64,000 bases of DNA from Flagellimonas profundi (GTDB taxonomy: Bacteria; Bacteroidota; Bacteroidia; Flavobacteriales; Flavobacteriaceae), in NCBI RefSeq assembly GCF_017313275.1, contig NZ_JAFLNM010000001.1:1612001-1676000 (forward strand), written 5' to 3'. Numbering within the stretch: the first letter of the stretch is position 1; every line of letters starts with the position of its first letter. A program made the position numbers and the translations under genes. Of this stretch, positions 26,285 through 34,415 are shown piece after piece. The notes under the pieces were generated by a model. That model ran no database searches, was not told where the DNA came from, and saw only the letters and a program-made list of their open reading frames with translations.

Positions 26285-27124
26285 TCATTCATCCAGGGAA
26301 TCCATCCGTTGGTTGAGCATCTCAATGAGCTTGTCCAAAAAGCGGGTCTTACTGGTCTTTCGGGACCGGATATCAATAAAAGTGTGGTAGTAGTTACCGA
26401 GGTCCACATTGTAAAAATGTTCAAAATGCGAGGCCAACTCCTTGATGTCCGTGGTACCGCTATTGATGCATTTGCTGGATTGGAGTGCATATAAAAGTTC
26501 GATCAGATCGGTCTTGTTTCCGGTCCAGAAGAGTTTTGAAGGTTTTTCCATGGTCATGTTCTTTTGGGGTTCTAAATTGTTTTGTAGGTCATCCACCTCC
26601 TTTCTCAGGTACACGATGAGCATGTCATAGGCCATGATCGTGGCCACGGTACCATCCTGACAGGTGGAAAACTGGTCATCGATCAAAAAGTGGAAGGATT
26701 CAAGGGGAAGCCTTAGATCTCGGTTCCCCCTAACAAAATATTGTTCGTCCAGGGACATCGCCCCACGACGGTAATAATTATAAAACTCCAGATTATCGTT
26801 AAAAAAGGTCTGGAACTTGTCGATCTGAAGTTGTAGGTACTTGATCTGTGCCGTATCATTTCCCCTAGGCCGCTTGCTCTCGATATTGAACAATTTTACA
26901 TAATAGATCAGCTTACTAAAAATTTGGGGTTTGACATGCTTAAAGAAGTAGATTTCGTCTGCTTGGGTATCAAAGGTCTTGCCCGTAATCTGTTTTTGTA
27001 GTTTTCGGATGCTCTTCTCCACAAGTACGATTCCCTTTTCCGCTTTGAAAAGGATATCCCCGTTCCCGCTTTCCAACGAATCCAATTGGCCTTCAAATTC
27101 CGATAGCAGCTTTTGGTATTTCAT
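26285..27124 (-). CDS. rteC: RteC family transcriptional regulator
   Basis: 279 residues, a typical RteC length. The N-terminal two-thirds is helical (TFDTQADEIYFFKHVKPQIFSKLIYYVKLFN is diagnostic of the family). The C-terminal winged-helix-like part has LFWTGNKTDLIELLYALQSSKCI and IRSRKTSKTRFLDKLIEMLNQRM. In CTnDOT, RteC activates the excision operon. Here the next gene downstream is excisionase-like, and palindromes fill the gap between them. It starts 12 bp after the PLP enzyme gene, so the two may share a transcript, unlike the rteABC order of CTnDOT; no rteA/rteB pair is adjacent. Confidence 0.92.
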   Translation of the reverse strand: MKYQKLLSEFEGQLDSLESGNGDILFKAEKGIVLVEKSIRKLQKQITGKTFDTQADEIYFFKHVKPQIFSKLIYYVKLFNIESKRPRGNDTAQIKYLQLQIDKFQTFFNDNLEFYNYYRRGAMSLDEQYFVRGNRDLRLPLESFHFLIDDQFSTCQDGTVATIMAYDMLIVYLRKEVDDLQNNLEPQKNMTMEKPSKLFWTGNKTDLIELLYALQSSKCINSGTTDIKELASHFEHFYNVDLGNYYHTFIDIRSRKTSKTRFLDKLIEMLNQRMDSLDE

Positions 27125-27136
27125 GACGATTTTCCA

Positions 27137-29542
27137 TTAATGCTGGCCTTCCATGATCCCCAGCAATTCCAGGATGAAATTGTCATTGGTCTGGAGATAG
27201 GCATATTTTTTCTCTACCGTTGCACCGAGTTTCCGTTTCTCAAAGGCAGCGGTCAACCCAAAATCGATTTTGGGAATGCCCAATCCAATGGCCCGTTCAA
27301 TGGTCCGGTAGAGCAATTGCCGATAAATGGCAAACTCTTCCAGACCGTCATAATCCATACCCACAAAGGCAGGGACATAGACCTGGTCCAAATTGGTATA
27401 GCAGAACATCACGCCCACTATCTTTTCAGGTTTATCCAATGAACAAAGGACAATAAACTCCCACAAATGGTTTTCGTTCATCTTTTCAAACAGGGAGTCT
27501 GGAAAGGAAAAGGTATTGAGCCCCAAATTTCTGGACTGCACTTCCCCGAACAAGGATTTGACCTGTTCAAGTTCAGATTTGGATAGCTTAGGAAAAACTA
27601 AGGTCTTTGCCCTATCGAGATAGGGTTGGACGTCCTTTCGGAAATGTCTTCTGTTTCTGGAGGACAATCTTTGCAAATAATCTTCTATGGAATCCACCTC
27701 GTTCAAGACAACATAACAGGCGTTGGGCATCTGCACCCTTAAAAATCCCTGTCCGTAAAGCGGTTCGTTCCATGGTGTATGTTCACCAAAGTCACGTAAC
27801 ACGGTCATTTTGGCTCCAAACTGCCGCTCCAGTTTTTCCATGGCTTCCAATAGGATGTTCCTTGCCTCCTTGCCCAAGGTATGTGATGCATTCCAATACA
27901 GGTGACCTCCTTCCGTGAACAGACAACCGAGGGACAGAACCATGGATGACAAATGGTAGGGATCGCTTTTCCTTTCCTCCTCAATGGCAGCAGAAATTTG
28001 TGCCTGTGCCAACATATCATCCTTCCAAAGGGAAAGGGTCACAAACGCCATCAATACGGGTATCCCATCAGCATCCATGATGACCACATATCGGAACAAC
28101 CAATTATGTTCCTTTCTTGGATTTCCTTGGAATACCTCTTCCAAAAACTTCAGCCCCTCCCAATCGTAAACCCCCTGCCCACCTAAACTTTGGTTCCATG
28201 CCTCCTTTTCAACTTGATCAATGGTATCGAATACTTCAACGGTAAGCTCAGAGGATATTTTCGGTCCATTTAGGGGCTTTGGTTCCATATTAAAGGCGTG
28301 GAATACCCTTTGGACATCAGTCTGGGTATCTTCCAATGCCTTTGGAAAATGATATTCCATGGCTTCCACCAATGCTTGGATTTCCATTTTTTGGTTATGC
28401 CTTGAAATCGTAATCCTTACACCTGTATTCTTTACAGGCACCGCAGGAAAGATACCGAGGTTGACAAAGAAGCCCTCCCCCATCAAACGGTTCACAAAAT
28501 TGTACCCGGTTTTGGGCATACCGGTCCCGATATAGAACACCGGGGATTCATTCCGATCGATCAAAGGAAGTTCCGTTATCGAAAGGCAATCGTTGAAATA
28601 ATCGATACGTTCCCTCAATTCTTGTTGAAGCACATAAATCTCCGGGGATAGATGGATTTGTGCCGAGGCCATAGCAGCAGCTACCGAGGCTGGTTCCAAT
28701 TGGGCCGAGAAGGTCAAGGGCCCACCAAAGGTCTTGATCTTATCGTACATCGAAGCATTGGAACAGGCCAGAACAGCCCCACTGGCCCCAAAGGTTTTGC
28801 TCAGTGTCCCGAACAGCAATACATTTTCGGGCAAATCCCCCAGTTGGTCGAGCACATATCCCGTACCATTCCTTCCCACCCAACTCATGCCATGTACATC
28901 ATCAAAGTAAAAATGGAGCTGGGGATATCTCTCAGCTAGCCGCATCAGTTCATTGACTGGGGCATAGTCCCCATACATAGAATAAATGCCATCGGCCATA
29001 TACCAGATCCTGCCTTTGGAATGCCGGTATTTTTTGATCTTGTCCTCCAACATTTCCATATGGTTATGTCGTATCATCTCGATGGGCACACTCCGGGTCT
29101 TTAGTATTTTGGCCGCATTCTGTACACTCCAATGGACCTGATGGTCCAGAATGATTACGTCTTCATCGTCCACTGCACTGGGAATAACCCCTAAGTGCCC
29201 AAGGGTACTGTTTTTGGTAATGACAATGGGATAGCCATACATTTCGGAAATCGAGTTTTCCAGTTCCTCATACAACGGATTGGAGATATAAGATTTGGAT
29301 AAGGGAAATTGTGTCCCATATCTATCAATGGCCTCTTTGGCGGCCTTTTTTAATCTGGGATCCTGTTCCAATCCCAAGTAACCCGTAGTACCAAAGTGGT
29401 ACAGTTCCTTCCCTTCTACCTCAATGGTCCTACCCGAAAAGGATGCTCCCCCTGCATAGAGGTGCAGTACCCCTGCGTTCTTGGCATCGGTAAATACCTC
29501 ATGTACGGTGTTCAAAAAGTTGTGGTGCTTGATCTTTGCCAT
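27137..29542 (-). CDS. Fusion of alpha-oxoamine-synthase-like PLP enzyme and GNAT/FemAB-like acyltransferase
   Basis: 801 residues. Residues 1 to about 400 are a class I/II aminotransferase-fold enzyme related to 8-amino-7-oxononanoate synthase and serine palmitoyltransferase. GTTGYLGL lies near 51, His136 is in LDHQVHW, FDDVHG is at 213-218, and the PLP lysine is Lys249 in GTLSKTFGASG. Residues about 430-801 look like an N-acyltransferase fold (NRRHFRKDV, then IDFGLTAAFEKRKLGA). Such enzymes condense an amino acid with an acyl thioester; the second domain could acylate the product. A lipid or secondary-metabolite product is possible but not shown. It is probably co-transcribed with rteC. Confidence 0.85.
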   Translation of the reverse strand: MAKIKHHNFLNTVHEVFTDAKNAGVLHLYAGGASFSGRTIEVEGKELYHFGTTGYLGLEQDPRLKKAAKEAIDRYGTQFPLSKSYISNPLYEELENSISEMYGYPIVITKNSTLGHLGVIPSAVDDEDVIILDHQVHWSVQNAAKILKTRSVPIEMIRHNHMEMLEDKIKKYRHSKGRIWYMADGIYSMYGDYAPVNELMRLAERYPQLHFYFDDVHGMSWVGRNGTGYVLDQLGDLPENVLLFGTLSKTFGASGAVLACSNASMYDKIKTFGGPLTFSAQLEPASVAAAMASAQIHLSPEIYVLQQELRERIDYFNDCLSITELPLIDRNESPVFYIGTGMPKTGYNFVNRLMGEGFFVNLGIFPAVPVKNTGVRITISRHNQKMEIQALVEAMEYHFPKALEDTQTDVQRVFHAFNMEPKPLNGPKISSELTVEVFDTIDQVEKEAWNQSLGGQGVYDWEGLKFLEEVFQGNPRKEHNWLFRYVVIMDADGIPVLMAFVTLSLWKDDMLAQAQISAAIEEERKSDPYHLSSMVLSLGCLFTEGGHLYWNASHTLGKEARNILLEAMEKLERQFGAKMTVLRDFGEHTPWNEPLYGQGFLRVQMPNACYVVLNEVDSIEDYLQRLSSRNRRHFRKDVQPYLDRAKTLVFPKLSKSELEQVKSLFGEVQSRNLGLNTFSFPDSLFEKMNENHLWEFIVLCSLDKPEKIVGVMFCYTNLDQVYVPAFVGMDYDGLEEFAIYRQLLYRTIERAIGLGIPKIDFGLTAAFEKRKLGATVEKKYAYLQTNDNFILELLGIMEGQH

Positions 29543-29614
29543 TTTTGTTTGATTTAAATTGTACTAAAAAGTAATGTCATTTGTAAGATTAGATGCTATT
29601 CTATACTGATATAC

Positions 29615-29650
29615 TCCGTTTCAATCAAGCATTATTCCGTTTAAGTCAAG
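29615..29650 (+). promoter_or_regulatory. Paired direct-repeat operator for the PAS-AraC regulator (site 1)
   Basis: Two copies of TCCGTTT followed by a TCAAG-type half: TCCGTTTCAATCAAG at 29615-29629 and TCCGTTTAAGTCAAG at 29636-29650. They start exactly 21 bp apart (two helical turns), as AraC-type dimers usually require. A -7-like TACCTTTA lies at 29656-29663, 5 bp after the second copy. A closer match, TAATTTTG at 29703-29710, lies 30 bp before the downstream start. The same doublet occurs ahead of the MauE gene. Confidence 0.65.
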
Positions 29651-29740
29651 TCAAATACCTTTATTTAAGGGTAATGAATCTATTGACCGAATCGAGTTCC
29701 ATTAATTTTGTAAATTCAAGGTTTTACCAGTTTTCACCAC

Positions 29741-30115
29741 ATGAAAAAATCACATGAAAACAAATACGCCATTTATTTACTGACCGATGAGTTGCTGCAC
29801 ATCATTTACAAAAAAGACCATTGTATCGATCTAAAGGCTGCGCAACTTATCGTGAGGGACCGGATGACGCTTCAGAATGGCCGGGAAATGCCCGTGCTCT
29901 GTGATATTCGTGAAGTAAGAAGGGTCAATAAACCGGCCCGGGACTATTTGGCCTTGGAGGGTTCACAATGGGTTAAGGCCTTGGCCTTCCTGATCGATCC
30001 CCCGGTAACCGATGTGATCAGCTCCATTTATCTATGGACCCATGCCCAATCGGTCCCCACCCGTTCCTTTGCCAAAAAATCAGAGGCCTTGGCATTTTTA
30101 AAATCCATAAAATAA
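29741..30115 (+). CDS. Small STAS-like protein (DUF7793-type), function unknown
   Basis: 124 residues, no signal peptide. The alternating strand/helix pattern (YAIYLLTDELLHIIY, then GREMPVLCDIREVRRV and a C-terminal helix with FAKKSEALAFLKSI) resembles SpoIIAA/STAS-like folds seen beside regulators in Bacteroidota. It has no enzyme motif. It is followed 57 bp later by the PAS-AraC gene on the same strand and preceded by a doublet operator, so it likely takes part in the same circuit. Annotation as STAS-like is from overall pattern only. Confidence 0.6.
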   Translation: MKKSHENKYAIYLLTDELLHIIYKKDHCIDLKAAQLIVRDRMTLQNGREMPVLCDIREVRRVNKPARDYLALEGSQWVKALAFLIDPPVTDVISSIYLWTHAQSVPTRSFAKKSEALAFLKSIK

Positions 30116-30172
30116 ACGATGCTTCTAATCATTTAAAGAGACTCCAGTTATTAACTACTAAACCTGACAACC

Positions 30173-31099
30173 ATGCCGAACAATGACGATTTTAGGGTAA
30201 AACGCATCCAACGGATGTTACTGGAAATGGCCCGTGGCAATTTCTTCTACAGTTTGGAACCCACCCATAAAAATGACAATGTCGCATCCTTGGTCGTGAT
30301 GCTCAATATGGTCAACGAGGAGATCAGGGCCTCCTTTATCCATCAAGGGTTTGCCAACGCACACAACACCCCACAATGCATCATCCAACTTTCCTTTCTG
30401 ATGGATACCTATGGTACTATAGAAATGGTCACCAATAGTACCTGCTCGCTATTGTCCACATTACCAAAAGAGATCATTGGAAAACCAATTACCGATTTTA
30501 TGACCGAGGGTTCCCAAAAAGTATGGGCGAAGAAGATGGTCAAACATTTGAAAAGGGAACGTTCTGAAACTGTCCAGTTTTTGGAGTTTATATCCAAAGA
30601 CGGGCTATTGTTAGGTAAGGACTGCCATATATCAGTATTCCGATCTTTGGACGGGAGTGGGCAGAAAATACTATTGGACACGGTTTTCTTCTCCAAGGGA
30701 GAGCCCTTTGGGACGGAGTTGCCCAAAAAGACGCTTAAAGTGACCAAGGGCATAAAAGAGCCCAAAGTCACGTTGACCCCTGAGGATATTGAAATGATCC
30801 GGGATGTCCATGATATGATCATCAACAACTTGGACAGGGATCTACCCTTGCTAAAAGATCTTGCCCTACAAATGGGCACCAACGAATACAAATTGAAGTA
30901 TGGGTTCAAGCAACTCTATGGCACTACCATATTTCGGTTCCTGACCCATGAACGTTTAAGAAAGACGAAGACATTGATCCAGCACAGCAACTTATCCTTG
31001 AAAGAAATCGCGCATTTGACCGGCTTCAAGAGTGCGGCCCATTTCTCCAGGGCATTTAGGGACAAGTATGGTAAATCACCCAGTGATTTGAGGGGGTAA
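30173..31099 (+). CDS. PAS domain-containing AraC family transcriptional regulator
   Basis: 308 residues. A PAS-like sensor region spans about 65-175 (FLMDTYGTIEMVTNSTCSLL and the IIGKPITDFMTEGSQ helix). A C-terminal AraC double helix-turn-helix spans about 215-305, with LLKDLALQMGTNEYKLKYGF and SLKEIAHLTGFKSAAHFSRAF. It probably senses a small molecule or redox signal in the cytoplasm and binds the 21-bp-spaced doublets at 29615 and 31123 that flank its own gene. The gene ends in an 8-bp stem (31087-31109) overlapping its stop codon. Confidence 0.9.
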   Translation: MPNNDDFRVKRIQRMLLEMARGNFFYSLEPTHKNDNVASLVVMLNMVNEEIRASFIHQGFANAHNTPQCIIQLSFLMDTYGTIEMVTNSTCSLLSTLPKEIIGKPITDFMTEGSQKVWAKKMVKHLKRERSETVQFLEFISKDGLLLGKDCHISVFRSLDGSGQKILLDTVFFSKGEPFGTELPKKTLKVTKGIKEPKVTLTPEDIEMIRDVHDMIINNLDRDLPLLKDLALQMGTNEYKLKYGFKQLYGTTIFRFLTHERLRKTKTLIQHSNLSLKEIAHLTGFKSAAHFSRAFRDKYGKSPSDLRG

Positions 31100-31109
31100 C
31101 ACCCTCAAA
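31087..31109 (+). terminator. Weak hairpin overlapping the AraC gene stop
   Basis: Arms TTTGAGGG (31087-31094) and CCCTCAAA (31102-31109) pair perfectly around a 7-base loop that contains the TAA stop. No U-tract follows, so it may reduce read-through or protect the mRNA end rather than fully terminate. Confidence 0.35.
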
Positions 31110-31122
31110 ATGGGCAAATTAC

Positions 31123-31158
31123 TCCGTTTGCGTCAAGGAATGCTCCGTTTCAAGTAAA
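31123..31158 (+). promoter_or_regulatory. Paired direct-repeat operator for the PAS-AraC regulator (site 2)
   Basis: TCCGTTTGCGTCAAG at 31123-31137 and TCCGTTTCAAGTAAA at 31144-31158 start exactly 21 bp apart, the same spacing as site 1. The -7-like GAACTTTG lies at 31169-31176, 20 bp before the MauE/DoxX start. The downstream copy would cover the -33 region, as expected for an AraC-type activator. Confidence 0.65.
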
Positions 31159-31195
31159 TCCGACTCCCGAACTTTGTCATATCAATCCAAAAGAT

Positions 31196-31645
31196 ATGCC
31201 AAACCGAGGAATATACCCGAAGCTTATTAACCTATTCAGCCTTTTGTTGACTTTGCTGTTCGTATATACAGCTACAAGCAAATTGATTCACTTGGACACC
31301 TTCCAAACAAGATTGGAACGAATGCCCTACATTTCATCCTATGCCACTTTAATCTCATGGATTGTGCCCTTTCTCGAATTGGTGATCGCCGGCCTCCTTT
31401 GGTTCCAGAAATACAGAAAAGTGGCTTTATATGGTAGTCTGGTCCTTTTGGGAGTTTTCACAATCTATATCCTCGTTGTTTTAAACTATAGTGATTCCAT
31501 TCCCTGCAGTTGTGGCGGGATCATTTCGACCTTGGGATGGAGGGCCCATATTTTGTTCAATACCACTTTTATGATCATGGCATTGTTAGGAATCATTTGG
31601 TATCACAATGACAACATTATACAAACACATCAAAATACTACGTAG
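31196..31645 (+). CDS. MauE/DoxX family redox-associated membrane protein
   Basis: 149 residues with four predicted transmembrane helices (about 10-25, 49-68, 76-96, 118-137). A CxC pair (Cys104, Cys106) lies in PCSCGGII, followed by GWRAHILFN, a stretch typical of the flavobacterial MauE-like group. MauE/DoxX proteins act in periplasmic thiol or electron transfer; here they may assist folding or disulfide formation of exported proteins. It is followed 60 bp later by a secreted DUF6520 mini-protein that has two cysteines in its predicted mature part. Confidence 0.85.
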   Translation: MPNRGIYPKLINLFSLLLTLLFVYTATSKLIHLDTFQTRLERMPYISSYATLISWIVPFLELVIAGLLWFQKYRKVALYGSLVLLGVFTIYILVVLNYSDSIPCSCGGIISTLGWRAHILFNTTFMIMALLGIIWYHNDNIIQTHQNTT

Positions 31646-31705
31646 GGAAAGGGGAAGCCGAAAACCTAGAAAAGAGTAGGCATTCAAGAATTAATATGAT
31701 GTATT

Positions 31706-31951
31706 ATGAGATCTAATTTTTTAAAACTTGTTTTACCGGCCTTCGCCATTCTATTGGCGGTTGGCCTTGCCTTTGCCACTGAGGACAACACAATTGCCAA
31801 TGAAGGCTATTACTTAGATGATTTCGGTAATTGGATTACGGTGACTGTAGAGCCTGAATGCTTTAACGGCGGTCAAATTGCATGTACCTCCGATGGGCAT
31901 CAATTGTACGCTGAGAAATCAACAAGCAGTTTCCCATTGGCCAAAAATTGA
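31706..31951 (+). CDS. DUF6520 family secreted mini-protein
   Basis: 81 residues: a clear Sec signal (FLKLVLPAFAILLAVGLAFA) and then a mature part of about 56 residues carrying two Cys in ECFNGGQIACTSDGHQLY. This matches the short DUF6520 proteins found beside MauE/DoxX genes in flavobacteria. No enzymatic motif. It could be a structural or signalling peptide. The upstream doublet operator suggests induction by the PAS-AraC regulator. A strong terminator follows at 31977. Confidence 0.8.
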   Translation: MRSNFLKLVLPAFAILLAVGLAFATEDNTIANEGYYLDDFGNWITVTVEPECFNGGQIACTSDGHQLYAEKSTSSFPLAKN

Positions 31952-31976
31952 TTTGTTGAACCTATCAATGTAAAAG

Positions 31977-32002
31977 AAAGGTGCCTTTTTCAAGGCACCT
32001 TT
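31977..32002. terminator. Strong intrinsic terminator, probably bidirectional
   Basis: An 11-bp perfect stem (AAAGGTGCCTT at 31977-31987 with AAGGCACCTTT at 31992-32002) around a 4-base TTTC loop, running into Ts on the plus strand and a T-rich run on the minus strand. It separates the DUF6520 gene from the convergent metalloprotease gene. Confidence 0.85.
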
Positions 32003-32063
32003 TTGACTAATTCAAATACCAGCCATGGCTTGAGATGTAAACATCCATGGCATATTTTCAAGG

Positions 32064-34379
32064 TCACTGCAACACCTCATCGATATTTTTCAGGCACAAT
32101 TTCCAATGGCCAATATTGGCTACATTCCCATTCCTTTTTAATCCTTTTTCAAGAACTGCTTTTAAATCCAATAACTGTTGGAACAGAAGACCCTTCGAAT
32201 AATCCGTGGGGACCAGAAACTTTTCGCTCGGGGTCAACCCTATCCTCTTTCTTTCCAAGTACCCGATCACCCCGTCAATAAAGGTCATTTGTATCTCTTG
32301 CCTTCTTAAATCCACGAGGCCCATGTCGTGATAAGCCTCCCTGAACAGTTCCGATTGTACTTTAGAAAGATAGGTGCCGACCAATCCTTGCCTACCCAGA
32401 CTGATCTCAAGTTGTTCCAATCGTTTCAAGCGGTGTGCCATAATCAATTTCATCACCAAGGATTGTTGATACCGCATTACCAGATCGGAGTTTGTAGAGT
32501 ATTTTAGACCATCATGAAAATTAGGATGGGTCAACCAACGAGGAGGATCAAGGACTTGGGTTATCAAGAAATCCAAAGCTTCCATCTGGGTTTCCCATGG
32601 AATGGGTTCATAAGGGTTTCCCAGTTGGTTGACAGATTGGTACTGTACCTTATAACCACCTATAAGACTAAGAACGTACTTCATTTGATTGTTCCACAAC
32701 TCAATGGTTCTTTGGTAAAGCCCTTCCAACCTAGAGTTATCCTTTTGACCCTGGGTAGCTTTGGGTATAAGTTCCATGACCCTTTGCATGTTATTCAAGG
32801 CCATTTCCGTACTTCGAACAGGGTTATCGGTTTCTACCACCTCATTGGTGAAGGCTGGTCCCACGTCCTCCAATTGATTGATGTTGAACCGGTACCATGG
32901 TACCGAATCCTGCCAAAGGACCATTTGTTCCAACAGGGCTTCCGACTGCTCTGGTGCCATTGTTTCAGGAAATTCCGTGTAGGCCCATTGTATATGATAA
33001 TGATCGGCAGGACCCACCCTCTGGATCAATTGGGATGGCGGGATACCATCTTTTGGCTGGGGAAGGTTGTTGACCCTCGTATAGTTCATCACACTGGGGG
33101 TATAGCCCATGTGCCGCAACCAAAGACTATCGTTCATTTTGTCCCAAGGATAGGTGGATTCCCCAAAATTACCGTCCAACATCCCAAAGACATGGCCAGC
33201 TTCATGGGCAGCGATCTCTTGGAACAGGGACCCCACTAGTTTATCCGGGAATGGGAACCGTTGTGCCCTCTTGTCCAATGGAGCGGCCCTTACAAAATAT
33301 TTCTCCGAAACGCTTTGCACGGAAGCACCCATAAAGATATCCCCTCTCAAAATTTGCCCCGACCTTTCATCAACGATATATCCAATGGTCCCACCAAAAT
33401 CCTCATCTTCCATCCCTCTGGTGTATTTACTTTGATTCCAATACACCACATTGGAATGGATGCTATGGGCCTGCCATTCATCCAGGCTGTCCGTCTCTTT
33501 GACCACCAAGGCATCTTTAAAACCTGCCGATTCAAAGGCGGGCAACCATTCTTCAATTCCGGCCTTGATATAGGGTCGCCATTTCTTGGGCACTTCCGGA
33601 GAAATCAAAAATCTAATAGGTTTGTTCGGGACACTTATTTGTTGGTCCTTGAATTTTTTTTCAAGTCGCCATCGGAGGATATTGGCCGGTCGATTCTTCA
33701 ACGCAAAATGAAAGCCACCATCTTGCTGCTCATTAAAAAATCCCATGCGATAATCAAACCGTCTTCCCGTCATCGGGCTTCCTAAGACACTAAACCCATA
33801 GAACAGGGGAACCGACACCTTGGCTTCGGACTTGACCATACCTCTTCGGACCTTGATAAGGACTTCATCTTCCCTATTGTTGGAATCCAATATGATTGAC
33901 ATGTCCGCAATGGCACTTCCAATGGAGACTCCAAACTTTTGGGGCCATTCGATGTCCTGACGCAATATAAGGTCCGTGATATTGACCGAATGCCCCCCTT
34001 CTTCCCCATGGGTCTTCGCAATGGGCAGAATGGCCAGGACATTGTCCTTGAGCGTAATTCGTTTCGCTATGGGCAGGTTAATACCCGCATCGGATGCAAT
34101 ACTTTGTTGTTTGAAAAGAATTTTATCCTTGTGCAATGACCAGACCACCTGCATATAACTGCGTCGCATCCTATCATAGCAAACGAACAACATAGGATGG
34201 TCCAAAAGTGCATCCGGAATGGTCAGAAATAATTGATTTCCTTCCATAAAGGAGGTCAAAAATGGATCGCCCCCATGCTTGACATGGGTAAAATTATCTT
34301 TTGGTGACCCAGGCATCTTAGCGGCCATCTTTACCGAAAAGTGAAGGAACAACAGGATGAGCACTATGAATTTTCGCAT
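32064..34379 (-). CDS. Zinc-dependent metalloprotease (DUF5117/DUF4953 type)
   Basis: 771 residues with a signal peptide (FIVLILLFLHFSVKMAA). The zinc-binding motif HEAGHVFGM is at 392-400 and a Met-turn-like SVMNYTRVN at about 429-435. The flanking regions fit the secreted DUF5117/DUF4953 metzincin-like proteases of Bacteroidota. It is the last gene of the SusC-SusD-protease run. It likely works in the periplasm or at the cell surface, cleaving a polypeptide whose fragments are imported by the SusCD pair; this is inference. It converges with the DUF6520 gene. Confidence 0.88.
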   Translation of the reverse strand: MRKFIVLILLFLHFSVKMAAKMPGSPKDNFTHVKHGGDPFLTSFMEGNQLFLTIPDALLDHPMLFVCYDRMRRSYMQVVWSLHKDKILFKQQSIASDAGINLPIAKRITLKDNVLAILPIAKTHGEEGGHSVNITDLILRQDIEWPQKFGVSIGSAIADMSIILDSNNREDEVLIKVRRGMVKSEAKVSVPLFYGFSVLGSPMTGRRFDYRMGFFNEQQDGGFHFALKNRPANILRWRLEKKFKDQQISVPNKPIRFLISPEVPKKWRPYIKAGIEEWLPAFESAGFKDALVVKETDSLDEWQAHSIHSNVVYWNQSKYTRGMEDEDFGGTIGYIVDERSGQILRGDIFMGASVQSVSEKYFVRAAPLDKRAQRFPFPDKLVGSLFQEIAAHEAGHVFGMLDGNFGESTYPWDKMNDSLWLRHMGYTPSVMNYTRVNNLPQPKDGIPPSQLIQRVGPADHYHIQWAYTEFPETMAPEQSEALLEQMVLWQDSVPWYRFNINQLEDVGPAFTNEVVETDNPVRSTEMALNNMQRVMELIPKATQGQKDNSRLEGLYQRTIELWNNQMKYVLSLIGGYKVQYQSVNQLGNPYEPIPWETQMEALDFLITQVLDPPRWLTHPNFHDGLKYSTNSDLVMRYQQSLVMKLIMAHRLKRLEQLEISLGRQGLVGTYLSKVQSELFREAYHDMGLVDLRRQEIQMTFIDGVIGYLERKRIGLTPSEKFLVPTDYSKGLLFQQLLDLKAVLEKGLKRNGNVANIGHWKLCLKNIDEVLQ

Positions 34380-34415
34380 GGTATTAATTCTGAATTAAAT
34401 GGATTTTTCAATGGT

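Noticed and set aside
26040-26288. 82-codon frame on the minus strand between rteC and the HTH gene
   Set aside because: It is made of the two palindromes and their flanks; more likely regulatory DNA.
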